Positions 42,950-50,934 of a DNA stretch of 64,000 nt are shown piece after piece; the first letter of the stretch is position 1; each line of letters opens with the position of its first letter. The position numbers and the translations under genes are program-made. Source of the DNA: Bradyrhizobium iriomotense. GTDB taxonomy: Bacteria > Pseudomonadota > Alphaproteobacteria > Rhizobiales > Xanthobacteraceae. The stretch is taken from NCBI RefSeq assembly GCF_018130765.1, contig NZ_JAFCJZ010000004.1, forward strand, positions 310,001 to 374,000, given 5' to 3'. The notes beneath the pieces were generated by a model, which saw only the letters and a program-made list of their open reading frames with translations, was not told the origin of the DNA and ran no database searches.

Positions 42950-43282
42950 ATGACGGATGAGGTCAGGTTACCCCGCAAGCTTTCCGACGAGCCAGAAGCA
43001 CCCAAGCCGGTGCGGCCGAGTCACCAGAAGGTCATCGATCAAGTCGAGCGCTGGGCCAACAGCCGGGCCTGCAACCTCCGAGGACGGACGATGCGAAGGC
43101 AGTCTGAACCCCACACATTCGAACAACGTCTCGACGCGCAGAGGCTGCGGCTCGAGCACGAGCTTGCAAGTCTGCCGCTCGGCATTCAGCGGGATTCCGT
43201 TGCCGCACGCATCGAACAGCTTCATGCCGCCGCGGAGATGTTTGAATTCCTGAAACTGCGGGGCGCTCCGGCACCGCGCTGA
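42950..43282 (+). CDS. 110-residue helical protein overlapping an antisense gene
   Basis: The product starts MTDEVRLPRKLSDEPEAPKP, with a basic proline-rich N-terminus and a helical remainder (QRLDAQRLRLEHELASLPLG, VAARIEQLHAAAEMFEFLKL). GGGAG precedes the ATG at 7 bases. Its whole length except the first 18 bases is antisense to the C-terminal end of the DUF3147-like gene. Protein-like composition and the ribosome site favour it. Function unknown. Confidence 0.5.
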   Translation: MTDEVRLPRKLSDEPEAPKPVRPSHQKVIDQVERWANSRACNLRGRTMRRQSEPHTFEQRLDAQRLRLEHELASLPLGIQRDSVAARIEQLHAAAEMFEFLKLRGAPAPR

Positions 43283-43738
43283 TCGCGACCAGGATCCGGA
43301 CGACCGATGAGGCGAGACGGTGCGAAATTTCCGTCTCATCCACCACGCCGAGACTGAAACCACGGCCCAGGCGAAGATGGCGGAGATGAAGGCCGCGACG
43401 CTGCTCACGGGGACCGTGACGTAGAAGACGGCAGCGAACGCAGCAAGACCAATGCTTCCCAAGGTGGCGCCGGCGGCGTCGAGCGCTGCGGCCTCCTGCC
43501 CACGCCGGCGGCCGTCGAGGCCCGCCTTCTCCTTGGCCCGGCGCTCATGACTTTCGATCAGCGTTGCGCTGGCGCAGAAGATGGCGGGAAGGGCAAGGAA
43601 GAGCCCGCCTATGGAGGTGCCGAAGCTCGCACCCATCATGCCTGCCGGCACTGTCGCCACTCCGCCGAGCACGAAGCGAATAGCATATTCGTACCAGCGC
43701 GTTTGCTTCAACGCCGATGGGGACAGCTTGACCAGCAT
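42968..43738 (-). CDS. DUF3147-like membrane protein with unusual C-terminal extension
   Basis: The first 150 residues have four hydrophobic segments (YEYAIRFVLGGVATVPAGMM, GGLFLALPAIFCASATLI, LGSIGLAAFAAVFYVTVP, FISAIFAWAVVSVSAWW) and relate to the upstream gene product. After WWMRRKFR the frame continues for about 100 hydrophilic residues that look unlike the family and are antisense to the gene at 42950-43282. A lost stop or a frameshift near 43300 may have extended it. The start overlaps the upstream stop (TGATG), giving translational coupling. Confidence 0.55.
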   Translation of the reverse strand: MLVKLSPSALKQTRWYEYAIRFVLGGVATVPAGMMGASFGTSIGGLFLALPAIFCASATLIESHERRAKEKAGLDGRRRGQEAAALDAAGATLGSIGLAAFAAVFYVTVPVSSVAAFISAIFAWAVVSVSAWWMRRKFRTVSPHRSSGSWSRSARCRSAPQFQEFKHLRGGMKLFDACGNGIPLNAERQTCKLVLEPQPLRVETLFECVGFRLPSHRPSSEVAGPAVGPALDLIDDLLVTRPHRLGCFWLVGKLAG

Positions 43739-44085
43739 CAGGCGGCACCTCCGAAGCTCGCGAGCAGACCAAAGGCGACGACCAGCCATACAGCGAAGGC
43801 GAGAGTGGTGGCGGGCAGCGCGGCAAAACGAAAACGCATCAGCAGATGGCACACGGCGACGCTGTAGCAGGCAAGCGCGATCGCGCCATAGATCATGGTC
43901 CAGCTTTCGGCTGCGGCGTAAGCTCTGCCATGCTGCACGATCGCGATTGCCAGCGTGGCGAGCGCGATCGAGGGTGCGGCGCCGAGTAGGCCGGAAAAAC
44001 TCTTTGGCCGCAGCATGTCGCCAAGGATCGCGAAAGCTGAGACGATCACCCCGCCGGCGATGAAGCGCACGACATATTCGGTCAT
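43738..44085 (-). CDS. DUF3147-like membrane protein
   Basis: The 115-residue protein starts MTEYVVRFIAGGVIVSAFAI and has four membrane segments (ending LAFAVWLVVAFGLLASFGG). It resembles the next gene product, so the two are probably subunits of one membrane complex. It overlaps the PAP2 gene by 4 bases and its follower by one. Function unknown. Confidence 0.65.
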   Translation of the reverse strand: MTEYVVRFIAGGVIVSAFAILGDMLRPKSFSGLLGAAPSIALATLAIAIVQHGRAYAAAESWTMIYGAIALACYSVAVCHLLMRFRFAALPATTLAFAVWLVVAFGLLASFGGAA

Positions 44086-44657
44086 GGCCGCACCCGCCTG
44101 CGGTGCTGGCGCCTCGCCAATGTGAGCGGCCTGAGCAGTCGTTCGACGGCAACACCGAGCGAGAACCCGGCTACCACATCGCTCGCCCAGTGCGCCAGCA
44201 GCACGACGCGCGTCAGCGAAAGCGCAACCGTGATGACGCGTACCGTGCGGCGCGGACCCGCCGGCAGCAGTCCTGCGGCCGAGGCGAGCGCACCCATGTG
44301 CATGGCGTGGCCGGAGGGGAAGGCATCGCGCGCTCGCCCGGAGAAGGGAACGCCGTTCCGATGACCGCGAACGGTCATGCGGTCAGGTCTCGTCTGGTCG
44401 AACACGGACTTCAGCGCGTGCGGAATCATGGCAGTCACCAACGTCACTGCCAGAATGTGATTGGCGGCAGGGCGTGCTTCCGGACGGTGCAATTGGGCGT
44501 AGAGCCATCCTGCAGCGGCAAGCGCCAGAAGCACATGCTCGTCGGCCGCCCAGGTCAGCGTCTGCGCTGTCTGCTCCAGCCCTGAATTGGTGTGGTCGGC
44601 GATCTCATTCGCGATCACCGTGTCGATCCGAGTGGGTTTGACTGTTACGACTGCCAT
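44082..44657 (-). CDS. PAP2-family membrane phosphatase
   Basis: The 191-residue integral membrane protein carries the lipid-phosphatase signature: KSVFDQTRP (motif 1), FPSGHAMHMG (motif 2) and LTRVVLLAHWASDV (motif 3, with the catalytic His). PAP2 enzymes remove phosphate from lipids such as phosphatidate or undecaprenyl diphosphate. ATG 44657 is chosen because the conserved region starts soon after; the frame upstream lies in remnant DNA. It heads a three-gene operon with two DUF3147-like proteins. Confidence 0.82.
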   Translation of the reverse strand: MAVVTVKPTRIDTVIANEIADHTNSGLEQTAQTLTWAADEHVLLALAAAGWLYAQLHRPEARPAANHILAVTLVTAMIPHALKSVFDQTRPDRMTVRGHRNGVPFSGRARDAFPSGHAMHMGALASAAGLLPAGPRRTVRVITVALSLTRVVLLAHWASDVVAGFSLGVAVERLLRPLTLARRQHRRRVRP

Positions 44658-44728
44658 CGGTCCGCGGCTGGTGCAATGTCTCCCGTGACGTTCTTGTAAG
44701 GCTTGGGAGACGATGATCGTTCCTGCGG

Positions 44729-44830
44729 CTACGGCTGTCCGGATCCGCCTGCAGCGCCATACACCTGACCGGTCGCGTAGCTCGCATCGGCCGCGGCAAG
44801 CTGCACGTAGACCCTGCACGGCTTGCTCGA
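44729..44830 (-). pseudogene. C-terminal remnant of a short-chain dehydrogenase
   Basis: A minus-strand frame reads VYVQLAAADASYATGQVYGA and GGSGQP before a stop at 44729. This is the typical C-terminus of SDR enzymes (Y-x-LA-x-ASY-TGQV). No SDR body lies upstream, where the next gene begins at 44889, so only the tail of a deleted gene remains. Confidence 0.6.
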
Positions 44831-44888
44831 CCAGCTTCCTCGCCGCGCACATTTGCGCCGATCAACACGGGATTGGGGACCGAGGTTC

Positions 44889-45116
44889 CTAATCGGTCGG
44901 ATTGCGGCCGGTGCGCGGGTTGATCGGATCGGTCGGCTTGCGCCGCAGCCTTTCCGGCAGGAACGGCTCGCCTGGTGCGGCCGACGGCTCTGCGCGAACG
45001 TCCGCATGGCGCTGCGCGCGCTCGTGCGGCGTCCTGTTGTCGTTGAAGTGCTGCTTCACATCGACGCCGTCGACGGGATCATTGACGCCATGCTGGATGT
45101 CGCGGAAGTCGCTCAT
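44889..45116 (-). CDS. 75-residue hydrophilic protein
   Basis: It starts MSDFRDIQHGVNDPVDGVDV and is charged and proline-rich (PFLPERLRRKPTDPINPRTG), likely disordered. GAGGT lies before ATG 45116. An exact EcfG-type promoter at 45156-45180 drives it, divergent from that of the PRC-barrel gene. Confidence 0.65.
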   Translation of the reverse strand: MSDFRDIQHGVNDPVDGVDVKQHFNDNRTPHERAQRHADVRAEPSAAPGEPFLPERLRRKPTDPINPRTGRNPTD

Positions 45117-45155
45117 GGTCCACCTCACTCCCGGTTTCCTGGTGGGCACATTGAG

Positions 45156-45180
45156 AACGGCGCGTTCTCTGTGATGTTCC
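45156..45180 (-). promoter_or_regulatory. EcfG-type promoter of the 75-residue protein gene
   Basis: GGAAC-N17-GTTCTC on the minus strand; leader of about 32 bases. Confidence 0.78.
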
Positions 45181-45212
45181 TGCTTGGCCGCGAGATGCCG
45201 CACCCGCACGCT

Positions 45213-45237
45213 GGAACGATCACCATCAGAGCTGGTT
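45213..45237 (+). promoter_or_regulatory. EcfG-type promoter of the PRC-barrel gene
   Basis: GGAAC-N17-GTTGG on the plus strand; leader of about 24 bases to ATG 45269. It is back to back with the minus-strand site. Confidence 0.78.
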
Positions 45238-45268
45238 GGCCCACACATCGGCTGAGTGGAGAATTACA

Positions 45269-45643
45269 ATGCTGAATCAAGGCGAACTGGACCGCAGCGA
45301 GATGGGCCGGTTGATCGGCAGCGACAAGGTCGAGGGAACATCGGTCTACGGTGCAGACCGCAACAAGATCGGCTCGATCGAACGCGTGATGATCGACAAG
45401 GTCAGCGGCAGGGTGTCCTACGCCGTGCTCGGTTTCGGCGGATTCCTGGGCCTCGGTAATGATCACTACCCCTTGCCTTGGCAGTCGCTGAAATACGACA
45501 CCGAGCTCGGCGGCTATGTCACCGGCATCACGACCAAGGAACTGGAAGGCGCGCCGAAATACGGCGCGAAAAGCGATTGGAACTGGAGCGATGACGCCGC
45601 CGTTCGGGGCATCAACTCGTACTACGGTGTTCCGTTCGCGTAA
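45269..45643 (+). CDS. PRC-barrel domain protein
   Basis: The 124-residue protein contains one PRC-barrel domain (RLIGSDKVEGTSVYGADRNK, IGSIERVMIDKVSGRVSYAV, PLPWQSLKYD). It has no signal peptide, so it is probably cytoplasmic. PRC-barrel proteins of this size are common members of the rhizobial general stress regulon, in agreement with the EcfG-type promoter. GGAGAA lies before the ATG. It is followed at 23 bases by a small hydrophilic gene. Confidence 0.82.
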   Translation: MLNQGELDRSEMGRLIGSDKVEGTSVYGADRNKIGSIERVMIDKVSGRVSYAVLGFGGFLGLGNDHYPLPWQSLKYDTELGGYVTGITTKELEGAPKYGAKSDWNWSDDAAVRGINSYYGVPFA

Positions 45644-45666
45644 GGCGCTTCACGGAAGGATATCCG

Positions 45667-45828
45667 ATGAGCAAGGAACGGCCCAACGACGATCCCCGGC
45701 AGCAGAATGACTGGGGATCTCATGCCCAGATGGACAAGCCCTGGAAGGGCAATCCGGAGAAGGAGCAGGGATCGGACAACAAGGTGAAACCCGATCTCGA
45801 GAAATGGCACGAGACCAAGACGCACTGA
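45667..45828 (+). CDS. 53-residue hydrophilic stress-type protein
   Basis: The product (MSKERPNDDPRQQNDWGSHA onward) is charged and without a hydrophobic core. GGAAGGA precedes the ATG. It follows the PRC-barrel gene in the same operon and ends at a good terminator, so it shares that promoter. Function unknown. Confidence 0.6.
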   Translation: MSKERPNDDPRQQNDWGSHAQMDKPWKGNPEKEQGSDNKVKPDLEKWHETKTH

Positions 45829-45860
45829 GCGAAGTGCGTCGCGGCAGGATGATCGAGGCG

Positions 45861-45893
45861 AGCGCGGCACGGTAAGTGCCGCGCTTGCTTTTT
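45861..45893 (+). terminator. Rho-independent terminator after the PRC-barrel operon
   Basis: AGCGCGGCAC and GTGCCGCGCT form a 10-bp perfect stem with a 5-base loop, followed by TGCTTTTT. Confidence 0.8.
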
Positions 45894-45937
45894 GACCGTT
45901 GCAATCACGAATGGCGGTGGGGCATTGAGCTCCCGCT

Positions 45938-46066
45938 GTCGTCCTGGCGAAAGCCAGGACCCATACCGCGGAATCTATCGATTGCGTGTGGTCGTCGTAC
46001 CGAACTCCAAGTCTTCGCCAAACGTCTCCCTGGGGTAATGGGTCCTGTCTTTTCGCCAGGACGACA
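45938..46066. repeat. Palindromic repeat (TGTCGTCCTGGCGAAA type)
   Basis: TGTCGTCCTGGCGAAA at the left pairs with TTTCGCCAGGACGACA at the right of a 129-base element. Its right end lies 8 bases before the hxlR stop. Confidence 0.6.
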
Positions 46067-46073
46067 TTTGAGC

Positions 46074-46538
46074 TCACCCCACCGCTTCTTCCCGCCCCGG
46101 GCCCGCATGCACATGCACCTGCTTGGCATGCAGTACCTCGCCGCATTCCGAGCACACCATCACGGGATCGAAGAGCTTGCCGCAATTCCTGTGCTCATGC
46201 AGCAGCGGACGGCCGCGCTCGTCGCCCATGTGCGTGTCGCCCCAATGCACCATGGCCATGATGATCGGGTAGAGGTCGAGGCCTTTCTGGGTGAGGATGT
46301 ATTCGTAGCGCTTGGGCGCCTCGGAATAGGGGACGCGGCGCAGGATGCCGAAGCGGACCAGCTTCTTCAGCCGCTCCGAGAGCAGGTGTCGTGTGATCTG
46401 GAGCGAGGACTGAAACGCCTCGAACCGGCGCACGCGCAAAAAGCATTCGCGCAGGATCAGCAGCGTCCAGCGATCGCCGACCACGGCGACGGTGCGGGAA
46501 AGCGAGCAGGGCTCCTCATCCAGCGTGTCCCACTTCAT
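46074..46538 (-). CDS. HxlR-family transcriptional regulator
   Basis: The 154-residue protein has the HxlR winged helix (CSLSRTVAVVGDRWTLLILR, ITRHLLSERLKKLVRFGILR) and a C-terminal part with a Cys pair in VMVCSECGEVLHA. HxlR regulators often control divergent oxidoreductase genes in response to electrophiles or redox change. It is divergent from an SDR gene over 160 bases containing two candidate operators. Confidence 0.85.
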   Translation of the reverse strand: MKWDTLDEEPCSLSRTVAVVGDRWTLLILRECFLRVRRFEAFQSSLQITRHLLSERLKKLVRFGILRRVPYSEAPKRYEYILTQKGLDLYPIIMAMVHWGDTHMGDERGRPLLHEHRNCGKLFDPVMVCSECGEVLHAKQVHVHAGPGREEAVG

Positions 46539-46564
46539 GATCCGTCTCCGGCGCAGTGCTAGTC

Positions 46565-46656
46565 AGTCAGAAAAAGGAACTGACTTGAACGATCAACACA
46601 ATTTCCCGCTAAGCCTAGCATCTGTCCCGGAAGTTTGACAGTTCTATTTTAGAACT
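46565..46656. promoter_or_regulatory. Candidate HxlR operators between hxlR and the SDR gene
   Basis: Two inverted repeats lie in the divergent gap: AGTCAG-N9-CTGACT at 46565-46585 and AGTTCTA-TTT-TAGAACT at 46640-46656. The second is AT-rich and 43 bases before the SDR start, a likely control site for that promoter. Confidence 0.5.
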
Positions 46657-46698
46657 ATAGCCTTCCGCTCAACCACATGCTCAGCGGAGGAGGCGACC

Positions 46699-47436
46699 TT
46701 GCCCAAGCGAAACGCCACAGCAGCCGTCATCGGGGCCGGCGATTTCATCGGCTCCGAGATCGCCAAGAAGTTCGCCGCGGAAGGATTTTCGATCTTCGCC
46801 GGCCGCCGCAACGGCGACAAGCTGGCGCCGCTGGTGAAGGACATCGAGACCTCCGGCGGCGAGATCCACGCGCGCTCGCTCGATGCGCGTAAGGAGGACG
46901 AGGTCATCTCGTTCCTCAACGATGCCGACAAGCATGCGCCGCTCGAGGTCTGCATCTTCAACGTCGGTGCCAACGTCAATTTCCCGATCCTCGACACAAC
47001 CGAACGCGTGTTCCGGAAAGTGTGGGAGATGGCTTGCTATTCCGGCTTCCTCGCGGGCCGTGAGGCGGCGCGGCTGATGCTGCCGCGCGGCGGCGGCAAC
47101 ATCTTCTTCACCGGTGCGACCGCGTCCTTGCGCGGCGGCAGCGGCTTTGCCGCCTTCGCCAGCGCCAAGTTCGGCCTGCGCGCGGTGGCGCAGGCGATGG
47201 CGCGCGAGCTCGGGCCGAAGAACATCCACGTCGCCCATCTCATCATCGATTCCGGCGTCGACACCGAATGGGTGCGCCAGCGCCGGCTCGAAGCGCTCGG
47301 GCCGAACGCGCTCGACAATCCCGACCTCCTGATGCCGCCGTCGTCGGTGGCGGACGCCTATTGGCAGCTCTACCAGCAGCCCAAGAACGCCTGGACCTTC
47401 GAGATGGAGATCAGGCCGTTCGGAGAGAAGTGGTGA
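46699..47436 (+). CDS. SDR-family protein with Phe at the catalytic Tyr position, TTG start
   Basis: The 245-residue protein has the SDR cofactor motif GAGDFIGSEIAKKF and FAGRRNGDKL. At the active site the usual Tyr-x3-Lys reads FASAK, with Phe in place of Tyr, so classic dehydrogenase chemistry is doubtful. The later AQAMARELGPKNIHVAHLII is family-typical. TTG 46699 is set by GGAGGAGG 6 bases before. It is divergent from hxlR and 62 bases upstream of the nitronate monooxygenase gene. Confidence 0.8.
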   Translation: MPKRNATAAVIGAGDFIGSEIAKKFAAEGFSIFAGRRNGDKLAPLVKDIETSGGEIHARSLDARKEDEVISFLNDADKHAPLEVCIFNVGANVNFPILDTTERVFRKVWEMACYSGFLAGREAARLMLPRGGGNIFFTGATASLRGGSGFAAFASAKFGLRAVAQAMARELGPKNIHVAHLIIDSGVDTEWVRQRRLEALGPNALDNPDLLMPPSSVADAYWQLYQQPKNAWTFEMEIRPFGEKW

Positions 47437-47498
47437 CCGCGGCGCAAGACTGCGGTTAGACTGATTCCATACAAACCAAAATCCGGGAGGCGACTTAC

Positions 47499-48500
47499 GT
47501 GAAGACTGCGATCACCGAACTGTTCGGCATAGAGCACCCCATCATCCAGGGCGGCATGCATTTCGTCGGCTTTGCCGATCTGGCCGCCGCGGTCTCCAAT
47601 GCCGGCGGGCTCGGCATCATCACGGGTCTCACGCAGAAGACACCGGAATTGCTCGCCAAGGAGATCGCGCGCTGCCGCGATATGACCGACAAGCCGTTCG
47701 GCGTAAATCTTACCTTTCTGCCGACCTTCTCCGCGCCGCCTTATCCGGAATACATCGCCGCGATCGTTGAGGGCGGCATCAAGGCGGTTGAGACCGCGGG
47801 CCGCAGCCCGGAAGCCTACATGCCGGCGCTGAAGGCCGCCGGCATCAAGGTGATCCACAAATGCACCTCGGTCCGCCACTCACTGAAGGCCGAACGCATC
47901 GGTTGTGACGCCGTCAGCGTCGACGGCTTCGAGTGCGGCGGCCATCCCGGTGAGGACGACATTCCGAACATGATCTTGCTGCCGCGTGCGGCCGAGGAGT
48001 TGAAGATTCCGTTCGTCGCCTCCGGCGGCATGGCCGACGGGCGCAGCCTCGTCGCGGCGCTGTCGCTGGGCGCGGCCGGCATGAACATGGGCACGCGCTT
48101 CATCGCGACCAAGGAAGCCCCGGTGCATGACAACGTGAAGAACGCGCTTGTTGCGGCCACCGAGCTCGACACCCGGCTCATCATGCGCGCCCTGCGCAAC
48201 ACTGAACGTGTGCTGAAGAATGCCAATGTCGATCGCCTGATCGAGATCGAGCGCGAGAAGGGCGCCAAGCTCACCATCGACGACATTCACGACCAGGTCG
48301 CGGGCGTCTATCCCAGGATCATGCTGGAGGGGCAGATGGACGCGGGTGCCTGGAGCTGCGGCATGGTCGCCGGCCTCATCCGCGACATCCCCTCCTGCAA
48401 GGAACTCATCGATCGCATCATGAACGAGGCGGAAACCATCATCCGCGGCCGCCTGATCGGGTTCCTGGATGGGACGGGGGCGACGCGAAAGGTCGCCTGA
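47499..48500 (+). CDS. Nitronate monooxygenase (2-nitropropane dioxygenase family)
   Basis: The 333-residue FMN-binding TIM-barrel enzyme oxidises alkyl nitronates. Motifs are HPIIQGGMHFVGFADLAAAV, VSNAGGLGIITG, GFECGGHPGEDDIPNMILLP (with the His of class I enzymes) and GMADGRSLVAALSLGAAGMN. The start is GTG 47499 with GGGAGG 7 bases upstream. It probably shares the HxlR-controlled unit with the SDR gene. Confidence 0.87.
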   Translation: MKTAITELFGIEHPIIQGGMHFVGFADLAAAVSNAGGLGIITGLTQKTPELLAKEIARCRDMTDKPFGVNLTFLPTFSAPPYPEYIAAIVEGGIKAVETAGRSPEAYMPALKAAGIKVIHKCTSVRHSLKAERIGCDAVSVDGFECGGHPGEDDIPNMILLPRAAEELKIPFVASGGMADGRSLVAALSLGAAGMNMGTRFIATKEAPVHDNVKNALVAATELDTRLIMRALRNTERVLKNANVDRLIEIEREKGAKLTIDDIHDQVAGVYPRIMLEGQMDAGAWSCGMVAGLIRDIPSCKELIDRIMNEAETIIRGRLIGFLDGTGATRKVA

Positions 48501-48608
48501 CACCCGTCAACTTCTTAACCACGGCGGCAACCGGCCGCTGGAATTCCGCGCGATGCCTCCTAAATAGGGATAAATTACGCCCTAAATAATCCATTTCAGG
48601 AGGCGTCC

Positions 48609-49028
48609 GTGGTCCTGAAAAGCGTTCCTTTTGCCGTTGCCGTAGCCCTCGCCGTTGCGTGGGGCGGTATCGCGCGTGCTGACGACTACAAGCCTGACGA
48701 ATATCTCGGTCTCGATCTCTCCAAGGCAGTGCTGTCGCCGAAGCGGCTCGGACCCGAGACGCGCTTCGCGCCGGTCGCGCTCGAGGCGAAGGGCGGCAAC
48801 GACGCGCAGGCGCGGGTCGAGCCGATGGATGTGCCGAAGAGGGTCGCAGCTGAACGCGTGCACGTGCCCGAGCCGAAGGTCGCGCATGCCAGGAGCACGC
48901 AGCCGCGCGGCGCCGCCCGCGCCAAGCTCGCGCATCGCCGCGGCAATCCGCTCGACGCCCAGGCAATGGACACTCGTATCCAGACCTGGCCGTGCCGCAG
49001 CGGCGGCATCTGCAACTGGAAGCGGTAG
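48609..49028 (+). CDS. Secreted basic protein of unknown function
   Basis: The 139-residue product has a signal peptide (MVLKSVPFAVAVALAVAWGG, cleavage ARA-DD) and an Ala/Arg/Pro-rich mature part with VEPMDVPKRVAAERVHVPEP and a C-terminal TWPCRSGGICNWKR. The start is GTG 48609 with AGGAGG 7 bases upstream. No family recognised. Confidence 0.65.
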   Translation: MVLKSVPFAVAVALAVAWGGIARADDYKPDEYLGLDLSKAVLSPKRLGPETRFAPVALEAKGGNDAQARVEPMDVPKRVAAERVHVPEPKVAHARSTQPRGAARAKLAHRRGNPLDAQAMDTRIQTWPCRSGGICNWKR

Positions 49029-49039
49029 TCGCAGCGCTC

Positions 49040-49212
49040 CCTTCGCCTCTCCCCGCTTGCGGGGAGAGGCCGGAATCTGCGCGGAGCGCAGATTCCGGGT
49101 GAGGGGGACTCTCCGTGATTCCAGCTCTTACCTTCTTCGAGGAGACTCCCCCTCACCCCAACCCTCTCAGCGTGAGCGAAGCTCGTCGCGGCCCCGCAAG
49201 CGGGGCGAGGGG
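49040..49212. repeat. Palindromic intergenic repeat (CTCTCCCCGCTTGCGGGGAGAG type)
   Basis: The left half holds CTCCCCGCTTGCGGGGAG and GGGTGAGGGGGACTC; the right half holds GACTCCCCCTCACCC and a CCCCGCAAGCGGGG hairpin. The whole 173-base element folds on itself. Confidence 0.65.
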
Positions 49213-49359
49213 GCGGACGTTCTCTGCGGTACCATCTCGTTTGCAATTAACTGCCGTCATCCCCGCGTCGTAAAACCGTAGGCGCGGAGTCAAGAAACCG
49301 TAAGCTGGGAGTCAAGGAGCGCAGGCACCTTCCGTCGCGATTCGACGAAGGTCTCCTGA

Positions 49360-50934
49360 ATGGCAACGCTCCGCGCCCCGCGCGCATGGACCCGGCGACA
49401 ATTCCTGGTCCGCTCGACTTCAAGCCTCGCCGTCGCCTCGCTCGGCACGCTCGCAACGCCCCGCATCAGCCGCGCCGCCGACCGCCCCCGGATCGCGGGC
49501 GGCATCCAGTCCGGCGACGTCTCGGATGGCTCTGCCGTGATCTGGGGGCGCGCGGACCGGGCCGCACGGATGCAGGTGGAGTGCTCGACCACAGAGAGCT
49601 TCAAGGCCATCATCGCGTCGGCTTCGCGTGACGCGCTGCCCGATGCCGACTTCACCGCAAAACTGCTGCTGAACGACCTGCCGCCGGGGCAGGACATCTT
49701 CTATCGCGTCCGCTTTGACGACGTCGCGACCGGCATCACCGGCGAAAGCCGCGTCGGCCATTTCCGCACCGCGCCGGCCTCAGGCCGGTCGATCTCGTTC
49801 CTGTGGTCCGGCGACACCGCGGGGCAGGGCTGGGGCATCGACATCGCGCGCGGGGGCTATCGCAGCTACCGCACCATGCTCGACAACCGCCCCGATTTCT
49901 TCATCCACTCCGGCGATCACATCTACGCCGATTGCACGATTCCTACCGAGCAGAAGCTGCCGAACGGCGCAACCTGGCGCAATATCGTCACTGAGGAAAA
50001 AGCCGAGGTCGCGCACACGCTGGCGCAGTTTCGCGGCAACTACAAATACAACCATCTGGACGAGCACTTTCGCGCCTTCCACGCCGAGGTGCCGATGTTC
50101 GCGCAATGGGACGACCACGAGGTCACCAACGACTGGTCGCCGGCCGGCAGCTATGACGATGCGGGTTTCGAGGACGACGGGACCTCGCGACTGGTCGCAC
50201 GCGCCCGCCGCGCCTTCTTCGACTTCATGCCGATCCGCGACATCGGCGCGCGGCAGGGCCGGGTCTATCGCAAGATCGCCTACGGCCCGCTGCTCGACGT
50301 CTTCATGATCGACATGCGCAGCTATCGCGACGACAGCTGGAACAAGGGCAACGATCACCGAGGCTGGATTCTCGGCGCCGAGCAGCTCGCCTGGCTGAAG
50401 CGCGAGCTTGCTGCCTCACGCGCGACCTGGAAGGTGATCGCGGCCGATCTGCCGATCGGTCTGGTCAGCCTCGACGCGGTCGCGCTCGGCAATGGCGCAC
50501 CCGACCGGCGCGAGCACGAGATCGCCGATCTGCTCTCCTCCATCAAGCGCACGGGTGTGCGCAACATCGTCTGGCTCACCGCCGACATGCACTACACCGC
50601 CGCGCATTATTACGATCCGAACAAGGCGCAATTCCAGGACTTCGAGCCGTTCTGGGAATTCGTCTCCGGTCCGCTGCATGCCGGCAGCTGGGGACCGGGA
50701 GAGCTCGACAATACGTTTGGTCCGGTCGCGATGTACCAGAACGGCTGTAGCGCGGCGCAGGGCGAGAATCTCGCTCCTTGCTTCGGCCTGCAGTTCTTCG
50801 GCCGTGTCGACATCGACGGCGCGAGTGGCGTCATGACCGTGACCCTGAAGGATGTCGATAACCGCGATCTCTGGTCGGTCGACATCGAGCCGCAGCCGCA
50901 GCCGCGCCCGGCCGTGGTGGCGCAGCATTCCTAA
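49360..50934 (+). CDS. phoD: PhoD-type alkaline phosphatase
   Basis: The 524-residue enzyme starts with a twin-arginine signal (TRRQFLVRSTSSLAVASLG), so it is exported folded. PhoD metal-site motifs are WSGDTAGQG, HSGDHIYADCTI, MFAQWDDHEVTNDWS and LTADMHYTAAHYYDP. PhoD hydrolyses phosphomonoesters and diesters and needs Ca and Fe in known examples. Pho-box control is likely, but I did not identify a clear PhoB site. It ends 4 bases inside the convergent small gene. Confidence 0.9.
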   Translation: MATLRAPRAWTRRQFLVRSTSSLAVASLGTLATPRISRAADRPRIAGGIQSGDVSDGSAVIWGRADRAARMQVECSTTESFKAIIASASRDALPDADFTAKLLLNDLPPGQDIFYRVRFDDVATGITGESRVGHFRTAPASGRSISFLWSGDTAGQGWGIDIARGGYRSYRTMLDNRPDFFIHSGDHIYADCTIPTEQKLPNGATWRNIVTEEKAEVAHTLAQFRGNYKYNHLDEHFRAFHAEVPMFAQWDDHEVTNDWSPAGSYDDAGFEDDGTSRLVARARRAFFDFMPIRDIGARQGRVYRKIAYGPLLDVFMIDMRSYRDDSWNKGNDHRGWILGAEQLAWLKRELAASRATWKVIAADLPIGLVSLDAVALGNGAPDRREHEIADLLSSIKRTGVRNIVWLTADMHYTAAHYYDPNKAQFQDFEPFWEFVSGPLHAGSWGPGELDNTFGPVAMYQNGCSAAQGENLAPCFGLQFFGRVDIDGASGVMTVTLKDVDNRDLWSVDIEPQPQPRPAVVAQHS

